Positions 1 through 9,800 of a stretch of DNA of 64,000 nucleotides are shown here, piece by piece. Each line of letters starts with the position of its first letter. The first letter of the stretch is position 1. The notes beneath the pieces are model-generated. The model saw only the letters and a program-made list of their open reading frames with translations. It was not told where the DNA came from and did no database searches. The position numbers were made by a program, and so were the translations under genes. The stretch covers positions 1 to 64,000 of the forward strand of contig NZ_JYKY01000009.1 in assembly GCF_001042985.1 (NCBI RefSeq). Direction: 5' to 3'. The DNA is from Pseudomonas lundensis. Lineage in GTDB: Bacteria; Pseudomonadota; Gammaproteobacteria; Pseudomonadales; Pseudomonadaceae.

Positions 1-54
1 GATATCTGCAACCAGATCCCAGGCTGCGTCGGGGAGTTCATACCGCTTTGCCAT
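1..54 (-). mobile_element. IS5-family transposase, N-terminal fragment cut by the window edge
   Basis: Only the first 18 codons lie in the window, reading MAKRYELPDAAWDLVADI. That opening is typical of DDE transposases of the IS5 group. An AGGAGG ribosome binding site sits at 60-65, five bases before the ATG at 54-52. The element would extend leftwards out of the window, so its right end should lie somewhere in the next hundred bases. I could not identify the terminal inverted repeat or a target duplication with confidence. The family call rests on a short stretch of protein and on memory of the family. Confidence 0.6.
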
Positions 55-251
55 CTTGGCCTCCTGGCTTTAATGGCGGTGTATTTTACAGAAAATCGTA
101 TTTCTTGAGTTTACGTACAGAGCCTAGCTTGCCGCAGTAAACGTAGCAGAGAAAAAACCAGCCATGAGACTCAAATGACATGCTTTTGACATGACTCAGG
201 TTCTCGTTCGCTCTGGCACAGGGGTAGAATGCCCAAAACCAGGAAGAGCCA

Positions 252-1253
252 ATGAGCGAAACACGCCTCACCGAAGCCCAATACGATGCCATCACCGAGG
301 CCGCTGCTCAGTGGTGCATGCGCCTGCATGAGCCCGATTGTACGGATCGGGAGCGTGAGGCGTTTACGGTGTGGCTGAACGCCGACCCCCTGCACGCGTT
401 TGAATATCAAGCGATGCAAGATATCTGGGAAGTCAGCGAACACCTGCCCAAGCCCGAGCCTGTTACCCTGCAAGTGATTGCACGGCCTCAACGCTCCCGC
501 CAGCCAGCCTGGCGAAAGCTGGCTATCGCTGCGGCCATCACCTTGCTGGCAGTTCCGGTCGCGGCTTACAGCGGTTGGGAGTTGGGTTGGGTGCCCAATG
601 CCTACGAGCGGGTGCAGGCGCACGCCCACCTGCAGACCGTGACCCTGCCGGACGGCAGTGAAGTCGAGCTCAACCTGGGCACGGAACTCACCTACGCCAA
701 CTACAAAGACCAGCGCCGGGTCACCCTGAGCAAAGGTGAAGCTTTCTTTAAGGTGAGTCACGATGTCACGCACCCGTTTGTGGTGCAGGCGGCGGAAGGC
801 CGTGTGCGCGTCACCGGTACCCAGTTCAACGTCTGGATGTATCAAGATCAGGTCAAAGTGACATTGCTGGAAGGCTCGGTGCTGGTGACCAGCAATAAAA
901 AGCTCAGCGGTGACGGGCTGCGCCTGGAGCCGGGCATGCAGGCACGCTACAAAGCGGGCGACTATGCCCCGCAAATCAGCCAGACCTACGCCAACTCGCC
1001 GGATCTGGCGTGGCGCAACGGCAAGTTGGTGCTGGACAACCTGACCCTGGCCGAAGCGCTGCCCCTGATCAACCGCTACCTGAGTACGCCGCTGGAACTG
1101 GCGGACAGTGCCACCGGCGCCCTGCGCGTGGGTGGCGTGTTCAACACCACAGAAATCAACAGCCTCGTGACTTCCCTTCCCAAAGTGTTACCGGTCTACC
1201 TGACCCTGAGTCAGGACGGTAAACCGGTGCTCAACGCCCTGCCGCGCGGTTAA
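252..1253 (+). CDS. fecR: FecR-family anti-sigma factor (inner membrane), no fecI beside it
   Basis: A 333-residue protein with the FecR layout. It has an N-terminal cytoplasmic DUF4880-type helix-rich region (about residues 12-55, with the typical CTDREREAFTVWL segment), one membrane helix near residues 91-110, a periplasmic FecR domain (about 125-225) and a C-terminal DUF4974/STN-like region. Such proteins receive a signal from a TonB-dependent siderophore receptor and control an ECF sigma factor. Normally fecI lies just upstream with overlapping ends and a receptor gene lies downstream. Here an IS fragment is upstream and pvdQ lies tail-to-tail downstream, overlapping by 4 bases. Because pvdQ matures pyoverdine, an FpvR-like role is possible, but that is inference. 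The 66-251 stretch holds no recognisable remnant of fecI. Confidence 0.85.
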   Translation: MSETRLTEAQYDAITEAAAQWCMRLHEPDCTDREREAFTVWLNADPLHAFEYQAMQDIWEVSEHLPKPEPVTLQVIARPQRSRQPAWRKLAIAAAITLLAVPVAAYSGWELGWVPNAYERVQAHAHLQTVTLPDGSEVELNLGTELTYANYKDQRRVTLSKGEAFFKVSHDVTHPFVVQAAEGRVRVTGTQFNVWMYQDQVKVTLLEGSVLVTSNKKLSGDGLRLEPGMQARYKAGDYAPQISQTYANSPDLAWRNGKLVLDNLTLAEALPLINRYLSTPLELADSATGALRVGGVFNTTEINSLVTSLPKVLPVYLTLSQDGKPVLNALPRG

Positions 1254-3544
1254 CGGCGCTGCCGGATCTCAACCCGCTGGTAGTTCGGATCGGCATTGAT
1301 CTGCGCGTCGGTAAACGGCAAGGTTTGCCACTGTTTTTTCGAGAACGCTCGGGTCTGATCCGACGCGTGCCGGGACGCCGGGTCGCTTGAGAGCGAAAAC
1401 GCCAGCATGCCTTGGGCCTGTGGGCCGTGTTCGTCAAACGTGACGGTTTGCACATAACTGGTGCCGCTGACGACCTCTTGCTTGCCACCCTCTCCCGGCA
1501 CGCTCTGCATGGCGTTGTAAACGCCGAGTACCGCCGGGCCACCATGAATCGGCGTGCGCTGGCCACCCACGCTGACACCTTGAATCTCGCCCCACGTCAC
1601 GTCCGCGCTCAACCCTGCTTGCGCCACCTGCGCGGCCGAGGCCGCGAGCGCCTCGTGCACCGCCTGGCGCACCGTCGGCTGCTCGATATTCAACCCGCGC
1701 GGCGTGTGCTGCGGGTCCGCCGGACTGAACGGCACCCGCCACACGTCAGGCACCGCGAACAACTGCGCCATGAGGTTCTGGAAATGCACCAGGCCGATAC
1801 CGCTGTCCAGATTCGCTTGCTGATCCCATGCCTTGAGGCTCGCGCACACGGCAACCAGCGGCGCCTGCTGTTCTGCTTGGCAGACGTGAAGCAGATCGGG
1901 CATCACCTGCCCGGCCAGGTACACCCGGTTGTCCATCACCATCCCTTGCAGGTCCGAGACTCCGAGCGTTCCGGGCTGACTCAGGCGCTGCAAGGCAAAG
2001 CGCGCACGCGGCCCCAAGGGCTGACCGTCCTGACTGATCAGCGGCGAATAGCCCCGCAGAGGCGCCTGCGGGTTGGCCATCCAGGCTGAGTCGTTGGAAT
2101 GCTGCACGTAATCCGTGCGCCGCAATTGCGGTAATTGGCGGGCCGGGTAAATCCCGGCCTGGGCCGCATGGGGGTCGACGGTCCATGCACACGTGCTGCG
2201 ACTGCCATCGAGCAGGATCATCTCCAGCCCTGCCGCAGGGTCGCTACACGCCGCCAGTTTGGCCTGATCGACATACGGCACCACTGACAGGTTCATGTAG
2301 AGCGTCTGGCCCTGGTCATCCACCGCCAGCGTGTTGACCCACGGGATGCCTTGAAGGCGATTGACCGACGCTTGCAGGGCGTCGAGGCTGTGCGCCTGAT
2401 TGATCGCGTACCACTGCTGCAACACGCGATCGTTATCAAGATTGGCGTCCCGCAGGCTGAACGCCACGTGATCGTCCCAGTCCAGCTTGCCCGGCCACTG
2501 CACGACCGGCCCGAATGCCGAACTGTAAATGACCCGTGATTGCGGCTTGACGCTGCCATCGGCCTGCTTGACCTCAACGCTGACGGTTTGCTCATGCAGC
2601 GGCAACGACTGGCCATCCAGCAGGTAACGCTTGGGGTCCTGCGGATCGAGGGCCAGCCGGTACAAGGTGAAGTGTTTAGAGGTGTCGACCGTATGGGTCC
2701 AGGCCATGTGCCGGTTGAAGCCGATATTGATCAATGGCAGGCCGGGCAAGGCAGCGCCCATTACATCGAGTTTGCCGGGGATGGTCAGGTGCATTTCATA
2801 AAAGCGCATGCCGCCGACCCATGGAAAATGCGGGTTGGCCAGCAACATCGCGCGGCCGGTATTTGAGCGTTCGCGGCCGATGGCCACGGCATTGCTGCCC
2901 CGGTCCAGGGCAAACCGCTGCATGCGCTCGGCAGCCAACGCGAAGGGCTGCGGGCGACTGGCCAGCCGGGCGCTGGCTTGAGGCGGCGTAGCCCCCACCA
3001 GCGCTTCGGCAAACTGCCCCACCCCGCCTTCCACCAACAGACGGCGGGTCAGCTTGACCAGATCCTGTGGCGTGAGCGGGCGCACCGAGGGGTTGTCGCA
3101 CGCTGCCGGCAAAGGGTTGCGCTCGCTGAGCTGGCGGTTGTAACCGGCGACGTAGCCTTCAATCAGCGCTTGGACCTGCGGGGTTTGCGCCTGCCAGAAC
3201 GCGTCCACGGCGTGCGGCGTGTTCAACCATTTGAAAAACACATCGCTGGACAAGTTGTCACGCTGCTCCAGGGTCTGCCCCTCAGGACCAAAGAATTTCG
3301 AGCGCTCGCCATTTACCGTGGTGACTTCATTGGCCAGCAAACACAGGTTGTCTTGCGCGTAGGCATACCCGATGCCGTAACCCAGGCCGCGCTCATCGGC
3401 GGCCTTGATGTGCGGCACGCCGAACGTGGTGCGCCGGATTTCGGCACTCACGTCCATTGAGGGTGTCTGAGCCTGGGCTGAAACACTTAGCCCCAGACAC
3501 AGTCCTGCAAGACACGCTTTGCTTAATGGCCTGGAAATAATCAC
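1250..3544 (-). CDS. pvdQ: PvdQ acylase (acyl-homoserine lactone / pyoverdine precursor acylase)
   Basis: Periplasmic Ntn-hydrolase of 764 residues, close to the length of P. aeruginosa PvdQ. A signal peptide ends near residues 24-26 (SAQAQ). The proenzyme is cut autocatalytically before the nucleophile Ser217 (motif RGSNAVAIG), giving alpha and beta chains; the upstream segment matches the VEGGVGQFAEAL region of PvdQ. In the family, the enzyme removes the fatty acyl chain from pyoverdine precursors and can also cleave long-chain acyl-homoserine lactones. The start is a GTG with AGGAG five bases upstream. It converges on fecR and is probably iron-regulated (see the promoter entry). The related QuiP/HacB acylases are less likely because the residues around the active site and at the N-terminus fit PvdQ better. 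Confidence 0.9.
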   Translation of the reverse strand: MIISRPLSKACLAGLCLGLSVSAQAQTPSMDVSAEIRRTTFGVPHIKAADERGLGYGIGYAYAQDNLCLLANEVTTVNGERSKFFGPEGQTLEQRDNLSSDVFFKWLNTPHAVDAFWQAQTPQVQALIEGYVAGYNRQLSERNPLPAACDNPSVRPLTPQDLVKLTRRLLVEGGVGQFAEALVGATPPQASARLASRPQPFALAAERMQRFALDRGSNAVAIGRERSNTGRAMLLANPHFPWVGGMRFYEMHLTIPGKLDVMGAALPGLPLINIGFNRHMAWTHTVDTSKHFTLYRLALDPQDPKRYLLDGQSLPLHEQTVSVEVKQADGSVKPQSRVIYSSAFGPVVQWPGKLDWDDHVAFSLRDANLDNDRVLQQWYAINQAHSLDALQASVNRLQGIPWVNTLAVDDQGQTLYMNLSVVPYVDQAKLAACSDPAAGLEMILLDGSRSTCAWTVDPHAAQAGIYPARQLPQLRRTDYVQHSNDSAWMANPQAPLRGYSPLISQDGQPLGPRARFALQRLSQPGTLGVSDLQGMVMDNRVYLAGQVMPDLLHVCQAEQQAPLVAVCASLKAWDQQANLDSGIGLVHFQNLMAQLFAVPDVWRVPFSPADPQHTPRGLNIEQPTVRQAVHEALAASAAQVAQAGLSADVTWGEIQGVSVGGQRTPIHGGPAVLGVYNAMQSVPGEGGKQEVVSGTSYVQTVTFDEHGPQAQGMLAFSLSSDPASRHASDQTRAFSKKQWQTLPFTDAQINADPNYQRVEIRQRR

Positions 3545-3668
3545 GCGGACTCCTGCTTTGTCTTAGAAATGCCCGGCGGCGCGCGCGATCACACGCGACT
3601 GCCCGGCCGATGCCTGCCCCACGTGGGGTTTCGTCGCGACTGCAATGAAACGGGGACAGACCCTAAAG

Positions 3669-3692
3669 ACGAAGCCGGTGAAAAAAAATTAA
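3669..3692 (-). promoter_or_regulatory. Possible PvdS-type (iron starvation) promoter for pvdQ
   Basis: On the minus strand the sequence reads TTAAT, 16 bases, then CGT. This is one mismatch from the known PvdS promoter pattern TAAAT-N16-CGT. It lies about 125 bases before the pvdQ GTG. The pattern is short and AT-runs make chance matches likely, so it is tentative. The rest of the 3545-3856 gap holds the start region of the next gene and nothing else I can name. Confidence 0.35.
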
Positions 3693-3856
3693 TCCGCCGC
3701 TGCAACCTCGTCTGCACGGGGGCTTTGACGCGCCTGCACTGGCGTGACGACAAAATTTCTACAACCCACTGTTCATGATTTTGGCTGCTCATTCGTCTAG
3801 TTACTAAAGAGCACTTTTTTGTTTTCCTGATCAGGCTCTGAAAAGGAGTTTTTTGC

Positions 3857-4240
3857 ATGCACAACTCGCAACTGCCAACGGACGGTCATCAACAACGCAA
3901 ATCAGCTTTTCAACCCGACAACGGGTTGCTGGAGGCCCCGGTGCAACTGCACGGCAATGAACGTATTCGACACTTACTGAAATTTTTCGGGCTGCGCACC
4001 AGCCTGGTGCGGCTCAAGGTGATCGACGCGCTGTTGACGGCCGCTGGCAATGATCGTCGGCTGGGGGTGCGCGGTATGCACAGCCACTTGCAGGCGCTGG
4101 ATATTCCGCTGTCTTTTCTGAGTGTTCGCGAGGTGCTCAAGCGCCTGTGCAGCGAGGGGGTGGTGGTGCTTAACAGTGACAAGAGCTACAGCCTGCATCC
4201 ACAGGCTGAAGCGGTGCTGACCGGTCAGATCGAGGCTTAA
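3857..4240 (+). CDS. Small Fur-like winged-helix protein
   Basis: Encodes 127 residues. Residues 35-60 (RIRHLLKFFGLRTSLVRLK) followed by a helix-turn-helix and an SVREVLKRL recognition-helix segment resemble the N-terminal DNA-binding half of Fur-family regulators. The His/Cys-rich metal-binding dimerisation domain of Fur is absent. Such proteins are usually annotated in Pseudomonas as Fe2+/Zn2+ uptake regulation protein, without experimental support known to me. The ATG is preceded by AAGGAG at 3842-3847. It ends tail-to-tail with the next gene, sharing 4 bases. The regulator role is inferred from fold only. Confidence 0.6.
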   Translation: MHNSQLPTDGHQQRKSAFQPDNGLLEAPVQLHGNERIRHLLKFFGLRTSLVRLKVIDALLTAAGNDRRLGVRGMHSHLQALDIPLSFLSVREVLKRLCSEGVVVLNSDKSYSLHPQAEAVLTGQIEA

Positions 4241-4425
4241 AGCTTGGTCTTGCGGCGCATGACGCCATTGATGACCACGACCACCACGGCCACGCCGATG
4301 GCGATGTACTGGAACATCTTCTCGGTGATCATGCCGGCGTTTTGCATGTACGAAAGACCAAACATGATCCCCAGCACAACCAGAGAGATCAGAATCGAGT
4401 ATTTCAAGCGCTGCGAAGGAGTCAT
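4237..4425 (-). CDS. Small two-helix membrane protein, function unknown
   Basis: A 62-residue protein starting MTPSQRLKYS, with two hydrophobic segments (about residues 10-26 and 39-53) and a basic C-terminus RRKTKL, so probably an inner-membrane hairpin. A longer upstream extension exists in frame, but it is not hydrophobic and has no ribosome binding site. An AGGA motif precedes the chosen ATG. I do not recognise a named family. Confidence 0.65.
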   Translation of the reverse strand: MTPSQRLKYSILISLVVLGIMFGLSYMQNAGMITEKMFQYIAIGVAVVVVVINGVMRRKTKL

Positions 4426-4574
4426 TACCTGTTCCTGAAAGTAAGGCGGAAAACACAGGCCGGAATTTAACAAATATGTCCGGCTCATGGAGATGAATTG
4501 AAACAATCCTGGTCTCATCTTACAGCCGGAGAAGCGTTTTCGCTTGAGCCGGCTTTCACCCTGAGGATTGATCC

Positions 4575-4760
4575 ATGCTCCGTCGTACTGCACGCCCGCT
4601 TGCACTCTTGCTCATGTTGACCCTGAGCGGGTGCGTCTTTTATCCAGACCATGGAAGGCATCACGATCATCGGCACGACTCGCGATACGATCAGCGCTAT
4701 GACCAGCAGCGCTATGACCACCGTTACGACGATGGCCGGCCGGGTTATAACCGCCGCTGA
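4575..4760 (+). CDS. Small His/Asp-rich lipoprotein
   Basis: A 61-residue protein with a lipoprotein signal peptide: positively charged start, hydrophobic core and lipobox LSGC, putting the lipidated cysteine at residue 20. The mature part is only about 42 residues and is made almost wholly of H, D, R, Y and Q, with repeated RYDQ/RYDH units. Such composition could bind metal ions, but no function is known to me. It stands alone between a minus-strand membrane protein and a LysR gene. Confidence 0.65.
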   Translation: MLRRTARPLALLLMLTLSGCVFYPDHGRHHDHRHDSRYDQRYDQQRYDHRYDDGRPGYNRR

Positions 4761-4772
4761 ACCGCATTCCGG

Positions 4773-5678
4773 TTAACGCCTGAAACCACTGGTGGGCCTG
4801 GCGCACAGGTCCACCAACCAGTCGACAAACACCCGCACCCGTGGCGACAGTTGCCGATGCGGCGGGTACAACGCCGTCAGCGCCATCCGCGGCGGTGGGC
4901 AATCCGTCAAGACGGCCTGCAAGCGCCCTTCGCGCACCAGCTGTGTCACGTGGTAGTGCGGCGCCTGCACCAGCCCATAGCCCGCCACACACGCCGCCAA
5001 ATACCCTTCTGCACTGTTGACCGATACCTGCTTGGGCAAATTGATCAACTGCACGTCCTCGCCATGCTGAAATTCGAGCCCGTAGCGCTTGCCTGACGCA
5101 CCGGAGAAATACTCCACCATCTGATGCCCGCTCAACTGCGCGAGGGTCAGCGGCACCCCATGGGTCAGCAGATAGGCAGGGCTGGCGCAGGTCACCTGAT
5201 CCATCTGCACCAGCGGCCGGGCCACCAGTGAGTCGTCCAGGGTGAGGCCACCGCGAATCACGCAGTCCACCCCCTCGCGAATCAAATCCACCGGGCGGTC
5301 ATTCAGGCCGATTTCCAGGTCGATTTGCGGGTAGCGCCCGGTGAACTCCGGCAACGCCGGGAACACCACCAATCGCCCGACCGCCGCGGGCATCTCGACC
5401 CGCAGCGTGCCTTTGGGCTGACGGGTGCTGAACAGCCCCTCCGCTTCTTCCAGGTCAGCCAGCAGGCTGACGCAACGCTGGTAATAGGCCGCACCATCGA
5501 GGGTCGGGCTGACCTGACGGGTGGTGCGGTGCAGCAATTGCACGCCCAGATGGGCTTCAAGTTGTTTGATCAGCACCGTCACTGACGCACGGGGCATATG
5601 CAGGCTGTCAGCCGCCTTGGCAAAACCACCCAGCTCGACGATGCGGGTAAACACCCGCATCGCATTGAATCGGTCCAT
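4773..5678 (-). CDS. LysR-family transcriptional regulator
   Basis: A 301-residue LysR protein: winged helix-turn-helix in residues 1-60 (MDRFNAMRVFTRIVELGGFAKAA... with RASVTVLIKQLE) and a LysR substrate-binding domain to the end. The longer open frame to 5753 would add 25 non-conserved residues; the ATG at 5678 has GGGAG upstream and gives the normal LysR start. It is divergent from the aldo/keto reductase and probably controls it through the palindrome at 5705-5719. The inducer is unknown. Confidence 0.85.
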   Translation of the reverse strand: MDRFNAMRVFTRIVELGGFAKAADSLHMPRASVTVLIKQLEAHLGVQLLHRTTRQVSPTLDGAAYYQRCVSLLADLEEAEGLFSTRQPKGTLRVEMPAAVGRLVVFPALPEFTGRYPQIDLEIGLNDRPVDLIREGVDCVIRGGLTLDDSLVARPLVQMDQVTCASPAYLLTHGVPLTLAQLSGHQMVEYFSGASGKRYGLEFQHGEDVQLINLPKQVSVNSAEGYLAACVAGYGLVQAPHYHVTQLVREGRLQAVLTDCPPPRMALTALYPPHRQLSPRVRVFVDWLVDLCARPTSGFRR

Positions 5679-5704
5679 ATCCGCTCCCGTCCCGGCCTGG
5701 ATTA

Positions 5705-5719
5705 TTCGGATTATCCGAA
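5705..5719. promoter_or_regulatory. Operator-like palindrome between LysR gene and aldo/keto reductase
   Basis: TTCGGAT-T-ATCCGAA is a perfect 7-base inverted repeat around one base. It lies 26 bases upstream of the LysR start and 77 bases upstream of the reductase start. The position in a divergent LysR/target gap suggests the regulator's binding site. Confidence 0.5.
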
Positions 5720-5796
5720 CAGTGATAGTGTTTTTACCCGGTTTATCTTGCATGTGTCGAGGTTAAGAATAGGCCACCCACTCAGGAGGACTTCAC

Positions 5797-6792
5797 ATGC
5801 ACACCCGCCCACTCGGAAAAAACGGCCCGCAAGTCAGCGCCATTGGCCTTGGCTGCATGGGCATGACTGACTTTTACACCACCGGCAGCGATACCCGCGA
5901 AGCCGTGGCCACCTTGCACCGCGCGCTGGAGTTGGGGGTCAATTTTCTCGACACCGCCGACATGTACGGCCCACACACCAACGAAACCCTGATCGGCCAA
6001 GCCCTTCGTGGCAAACGTGACCAAGTGTTTCTGGCCAGCAAGTTCGGCATCGTGCGCGACCCGGCCAACCCCAAGGGGCGGGCAGTGAACGGCCGTCCGG
6101 AGTACGTTCGTCAGTCCATCGACGGCAGCCTGAAACGCTTGGGCGTCGACACCCTCGACCTGTATTACCAACACCGCATGGACCCCGAGGTGCCGATTGA
6201 AGAGACCGTCGGCGCCATGGCCGATCTGGTCAAGGCGGGCAAAGTCCGCTACCTGGGCCTCAGCGAAGCATCTGTGGCCACGCTCGAACGTGCGCATCAC
6301 GTGCACCCCATCAGCGCCCTGCAAAGCGAATACTCACTGTGGAGTCGCGATCAGGAAGACAACGGCTGCCTTGCGGCTTGCCAGCGTCTGGGCATTGCCT
6401 TTGTGCCCTACAGCCCCTTGGGGCGCGGTTTTCTGACCGGCGCACTGAAAAGCCCCGAGGACTTCGCGGCGGACGACTATCGCCGCTCCAATCCGCGGTT
6501 TCAGGACGATAACTTTGCGAAAAACCTGCAACTGGTGGATCAGGTTAAGCAACTCGCGGCCGACAAAGGCGTCACGGCCGGGCAACTGGCGCTGGCCTGG
6601 GTATTGGCGCAAGGGGATCACCTGATCCCGATTCCGGGGACCAAGCAACGTCATTACCTGGAAGAAAACATCGCGGCGCTAGACATCAGTTTGAGCGCTA
6701 ACGAGTTGGACGCCCTGCAAGCCATCTTCCCTCCAGATGCCGTGGCCGGTTTGCGCTATGCCGAAGAAAACATGAAGCAGCTTAATCGGTGA
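5797..6792 (+). CDS. Aldo/keto reductase (AKR13/YakC-like)
   Basis: A 331-residue NADPH-dependent aldo/keto reductase with a (beta/alpha)8 barrel. The catalytic tetrad is visible as Asp52, Tyr57 (DTADMYG), Lys82 (SKFG) and His126 (YYQHRMD). The C-terminal [15 protein letters not shown] segment binds the cofactor. It probably reduces aldehydes; the substrate is unknown. AGGAGG lies eight bases before the ATG. It is divergent from a LysR regulator, a common arrangement for inducible reductases. Confidence 0.9.
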   Translation: MHTRPLGKNGPQVSAIGLGCMGMTDFYTTGSDTREAVATLHRALELGVNFLDTADMYGPHTNETLIGQALRGKRDQVFLASKFGIVRDPANPKGRAVNGRPEYVRQSIDGSLKRLGVDTLDLYYQHRMDPEVPIEETVGAMADLVKAGKVRYLGLSEASVATLERAHHVHPISALQSEYSLWSRDQEDNGCLAACQRLGIAFVPYSPLGRGFLTGALKSPEDFAADDYRRSNPRFQDDNFAKNLQLVDQVKQLAADKGVTAGQLALAWVLAQGDHLIPIPGTKQRHYLEENIAALDISLSANELDALQAIFPPDAVAGLRYAEENMKQLNR

Positions 6793-6802
6793 TTGCAGAT
6801 CA

Positions 6803-6833
6803 CCGCCTCACGCTGCCGGGCAGCGTGAGGCGG
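6803..6833. terminator. Strong hairpin between convergent genes
   Basis: Fifteen paired bases (CCGCCTCACGCTGCC with its complement) surround a single base. No T-run follows on the plus strand, so it may act as an mRNA 3' stabiliser or a bidirectional terminator for the reductase and tamB transcripts. Confidence 0.5.
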
Positions 6834-6851
6834 CGAAGGCTGACACACGGG

Positions 6852-9800
6852 CTAAAAGTCGCGCTTGTAGAAGATGTCCAGCGAGCTGGCAAAGCCGCTG
6901 GCCACTTCCACGTACACCCGTTTGCTCAACTTGTAACGCAAGGCAATGGTGCTCGCCGGCTCAAACACCCCGACGCCATACCCCACACTCAACCGCTCAT
7001 TGATCTTGCCGCTGGCAACCACCGACGTGCTGTCACCGCTGCCTTCGGTGTCGAGTTCGAAGTCCTTGATGCCCAAGTGATTGGCCAGCCCCGAGGTAAT
7101 CCCTGAGCTGCCCATCAAGCCAAGGCCCAGCGCAGCCTCCGCCAGCATGTTGTTGTCTTCGCCGGTGCCCGACAGCGGACGCCCCAGAATCAGGTAGGAA
7201 AGCGCCTGCTCCTGGCTCATGGCCGGTTCAGAGAAGATCTGCGTGGTCGGTTGTTCTGCGCTGCCGGTCAGGCGAATGCCCGCAATCACGTCATCCGTCT
7301 GGCGAATCGCCTCGATGTCGAGATACGGCTGCGCAATCGGCCCGGCGAACAGCAGGCGCGCCCGGCGTATGGTCAGGCGCTGGCCATAGGCACGGTAGCG
7401 GCCGTTGTTGAGGCGCAACTCGCCGCGGGTGTCCAGGTTGTTGCCAATGTGCACCTGGCCCACCAGATCGGCGTTCAAACCGAACCCCGAGAACGTCAGC
7501 AGCTCTTGCCCGACGATGACGTCGATGTCCATGTCGACCACCATCGGGGCGTCTGCATCGGAGGTTTGCTGGCCAACGATCACCGTGTCATCAGACACCT
7601 TGACCGTCGACGGCGGCAGTTCGCGCACGGTGATTTCGCCCTTGGGCACGTTCACGTTGCCCGCGATCAGCAAGGTGTTATCGGGGTTGAGCGAAATTCT
7701 CAGGTCCGGGGCCACATCCAGTTTGGCATAGGGCTCAACCGTCACGGGCAGGTGGCTGCCCTTGACCAGCACGTTGACGGCCATGGTGTTGCCCCACGCC
7801 ACATTCCCGCTGATACTGCCCAGCCCCAACTGGCCGCTGGTCCAGCCGCCGTTGAGCAAAGCCGTTTCGCCCACAATGTTGGCGGTCAGTTGCAGGTTCT
7901 CGATAGTGGTTGGCAGTTGCGGCCCGGAAATCTGCCCGCCGGTCAGGGCCACTGTGCCGTTGATGCGCGGCGCCAGTAACCCGCCCGTGAACGTGCCCGT
8001 GCCATTCAATTGACCGGCGAGTGTTTCGACCATGGGCACAAACGGACGAATCACCGACACATCCAGCCCGCTCAAGCGAAAATCGCCAGTCACCGGCTTG
8101 CTCTTGGGCAGAGGGTTGATGCGCGCATTGAGCATCAGTTGCCCGAGTTTGCCGCCGTTGAAATCAAAGCGGGTGTCGACCCGGCTCGGCGTCAGTTGAC
8201 TGGTCAAGCGCAACGTCTGGTACGGGAAGTCCAGCCACTGGCCTTTGTCCTTGATGCGCAACGTGCCGCCGCTGGCGTCCACCACCACTTGTCCTTTAGG
8301 CCCGCTGGCTGGCAAGTCGAGGGATAAGTCGGCATTGAGCTGACCTTGCCACCGGAAGTCGTCGGGCAGCCACTTGGCCAGGCTGTCGAGCGGGAACTGC
8401 TTGAGATGGAAACGCAGTTTGGGGTCCGGCATCAGCCGTTGTTCTTCGCTGCACAGACTGGCAGGCCCCGACATCCAGCACTGAGCCCCCAGGTTGATCC
8501 GGCCATCGGCCAGGCGCTCCAGACGCGCCGGTTTTTGCAAGGCCCAGTCCTGACCACCGGCCTTGACGTCCCCGCTGAGCAAACGCCCGCGCCACTGGTC
8601 TTTGTCCAGACCGCCATCGAGTGCCAGGGCGAGTTGCAGCATCGGCCCTTGCAGCGCAAGTTTCAGTTGCTGTCGCTTCAGATCCCCACTGCCGTTGACG
8701 GTCAGCACACCCAACTGCGTATCGCCACTCGTGATCCCGCTGCCCTTGAGGTCAATCCGCCCGTGCTGATTGCGATCGAGCGCGGCATCCAGGCTGAGGT
8801 GTTGCAAGCGGTTGTCGGCGAAAGCCAGTTGCTGGCCATTGAGTACCAGCTTGCCCTGCGGCGCCTTGAGGGTACCGCCGACATCGACCCGGCCTTTGAG
8901 CTGACCGCGCAGGTCTGGCCACAACTGCCCCAAGCGCGGCAGATTGAGGTCCAGTTGCGCCTTGAGTTGTTGCTGCACACGGGCCGTGCCATTGATGCGG
9001 TTGTCCCCCAGGCGAATGTCCAGCGCGCTGAGGTTCCAGTCCTCGCCCGCCCCTTGGGCCTTGGCCTGCAACACGGCGGGCAAGCCGCGCAAACGGCCTT
9101 TGAGGTCGAGGTTAGCGTTCAGCTCCAGACGTTCATCCTTGAATGAACCTGTGCTGCGCAGCGGCCCCCCGAGATTGCCCGGCAACTCGGCCACCCAATA
9201 CGCCGGGTCGATTGCGCTGAGGTCCAGTGCGGTATCCCAGGCCACGCCGTCGGCAAACTGCACCTTGACGTGGCCTTGGGCCTTGCCCTGCCCCGCCACC
9301 AGTTCCAGTTGCGGCAGGTAGAGGTTGCCCAGATCACCGCTGAACGGGCTGGCCAGGCTAAACGCCCCGGCCGGGCCATCCAGGTTGGCCTTGAAGTTGC
9401 CCAGGTAGTTGCCATCGGTGTAAGACACTTCGCCGTTGAAAGTGCGCAGGTCCACCTCCGGCTTGGCGATGACCGGGTACAAGCGGTGCCAGGGAAACGC
9501 CAGCCAGTCGATCTTCGCGTCGGCCTTCACGCCTTCCTGCCAGTCCACTCGCCCGGACAGGTTCAGGTGCTGCTCGGGGCTGACGGTCAAATTCAGTGCC
9601 GACACCTGCGCGCCCGTGGCGTCTACCCGCCCCTTGAGCAGTACACGGACGGGGGCTTTTTCGGCGGGCAGGCTGGCGCTACCGTCCAGCACATAGCCGT
9701 CCTTGAGGTCGCCCTTGGCCGTCAGCACAAGCTGATTGACTTGCAGGGTGTCCGGCAGCTCGGGGCTGGCCTTGAACGCGTCAGCGGTGATAATGACCTG

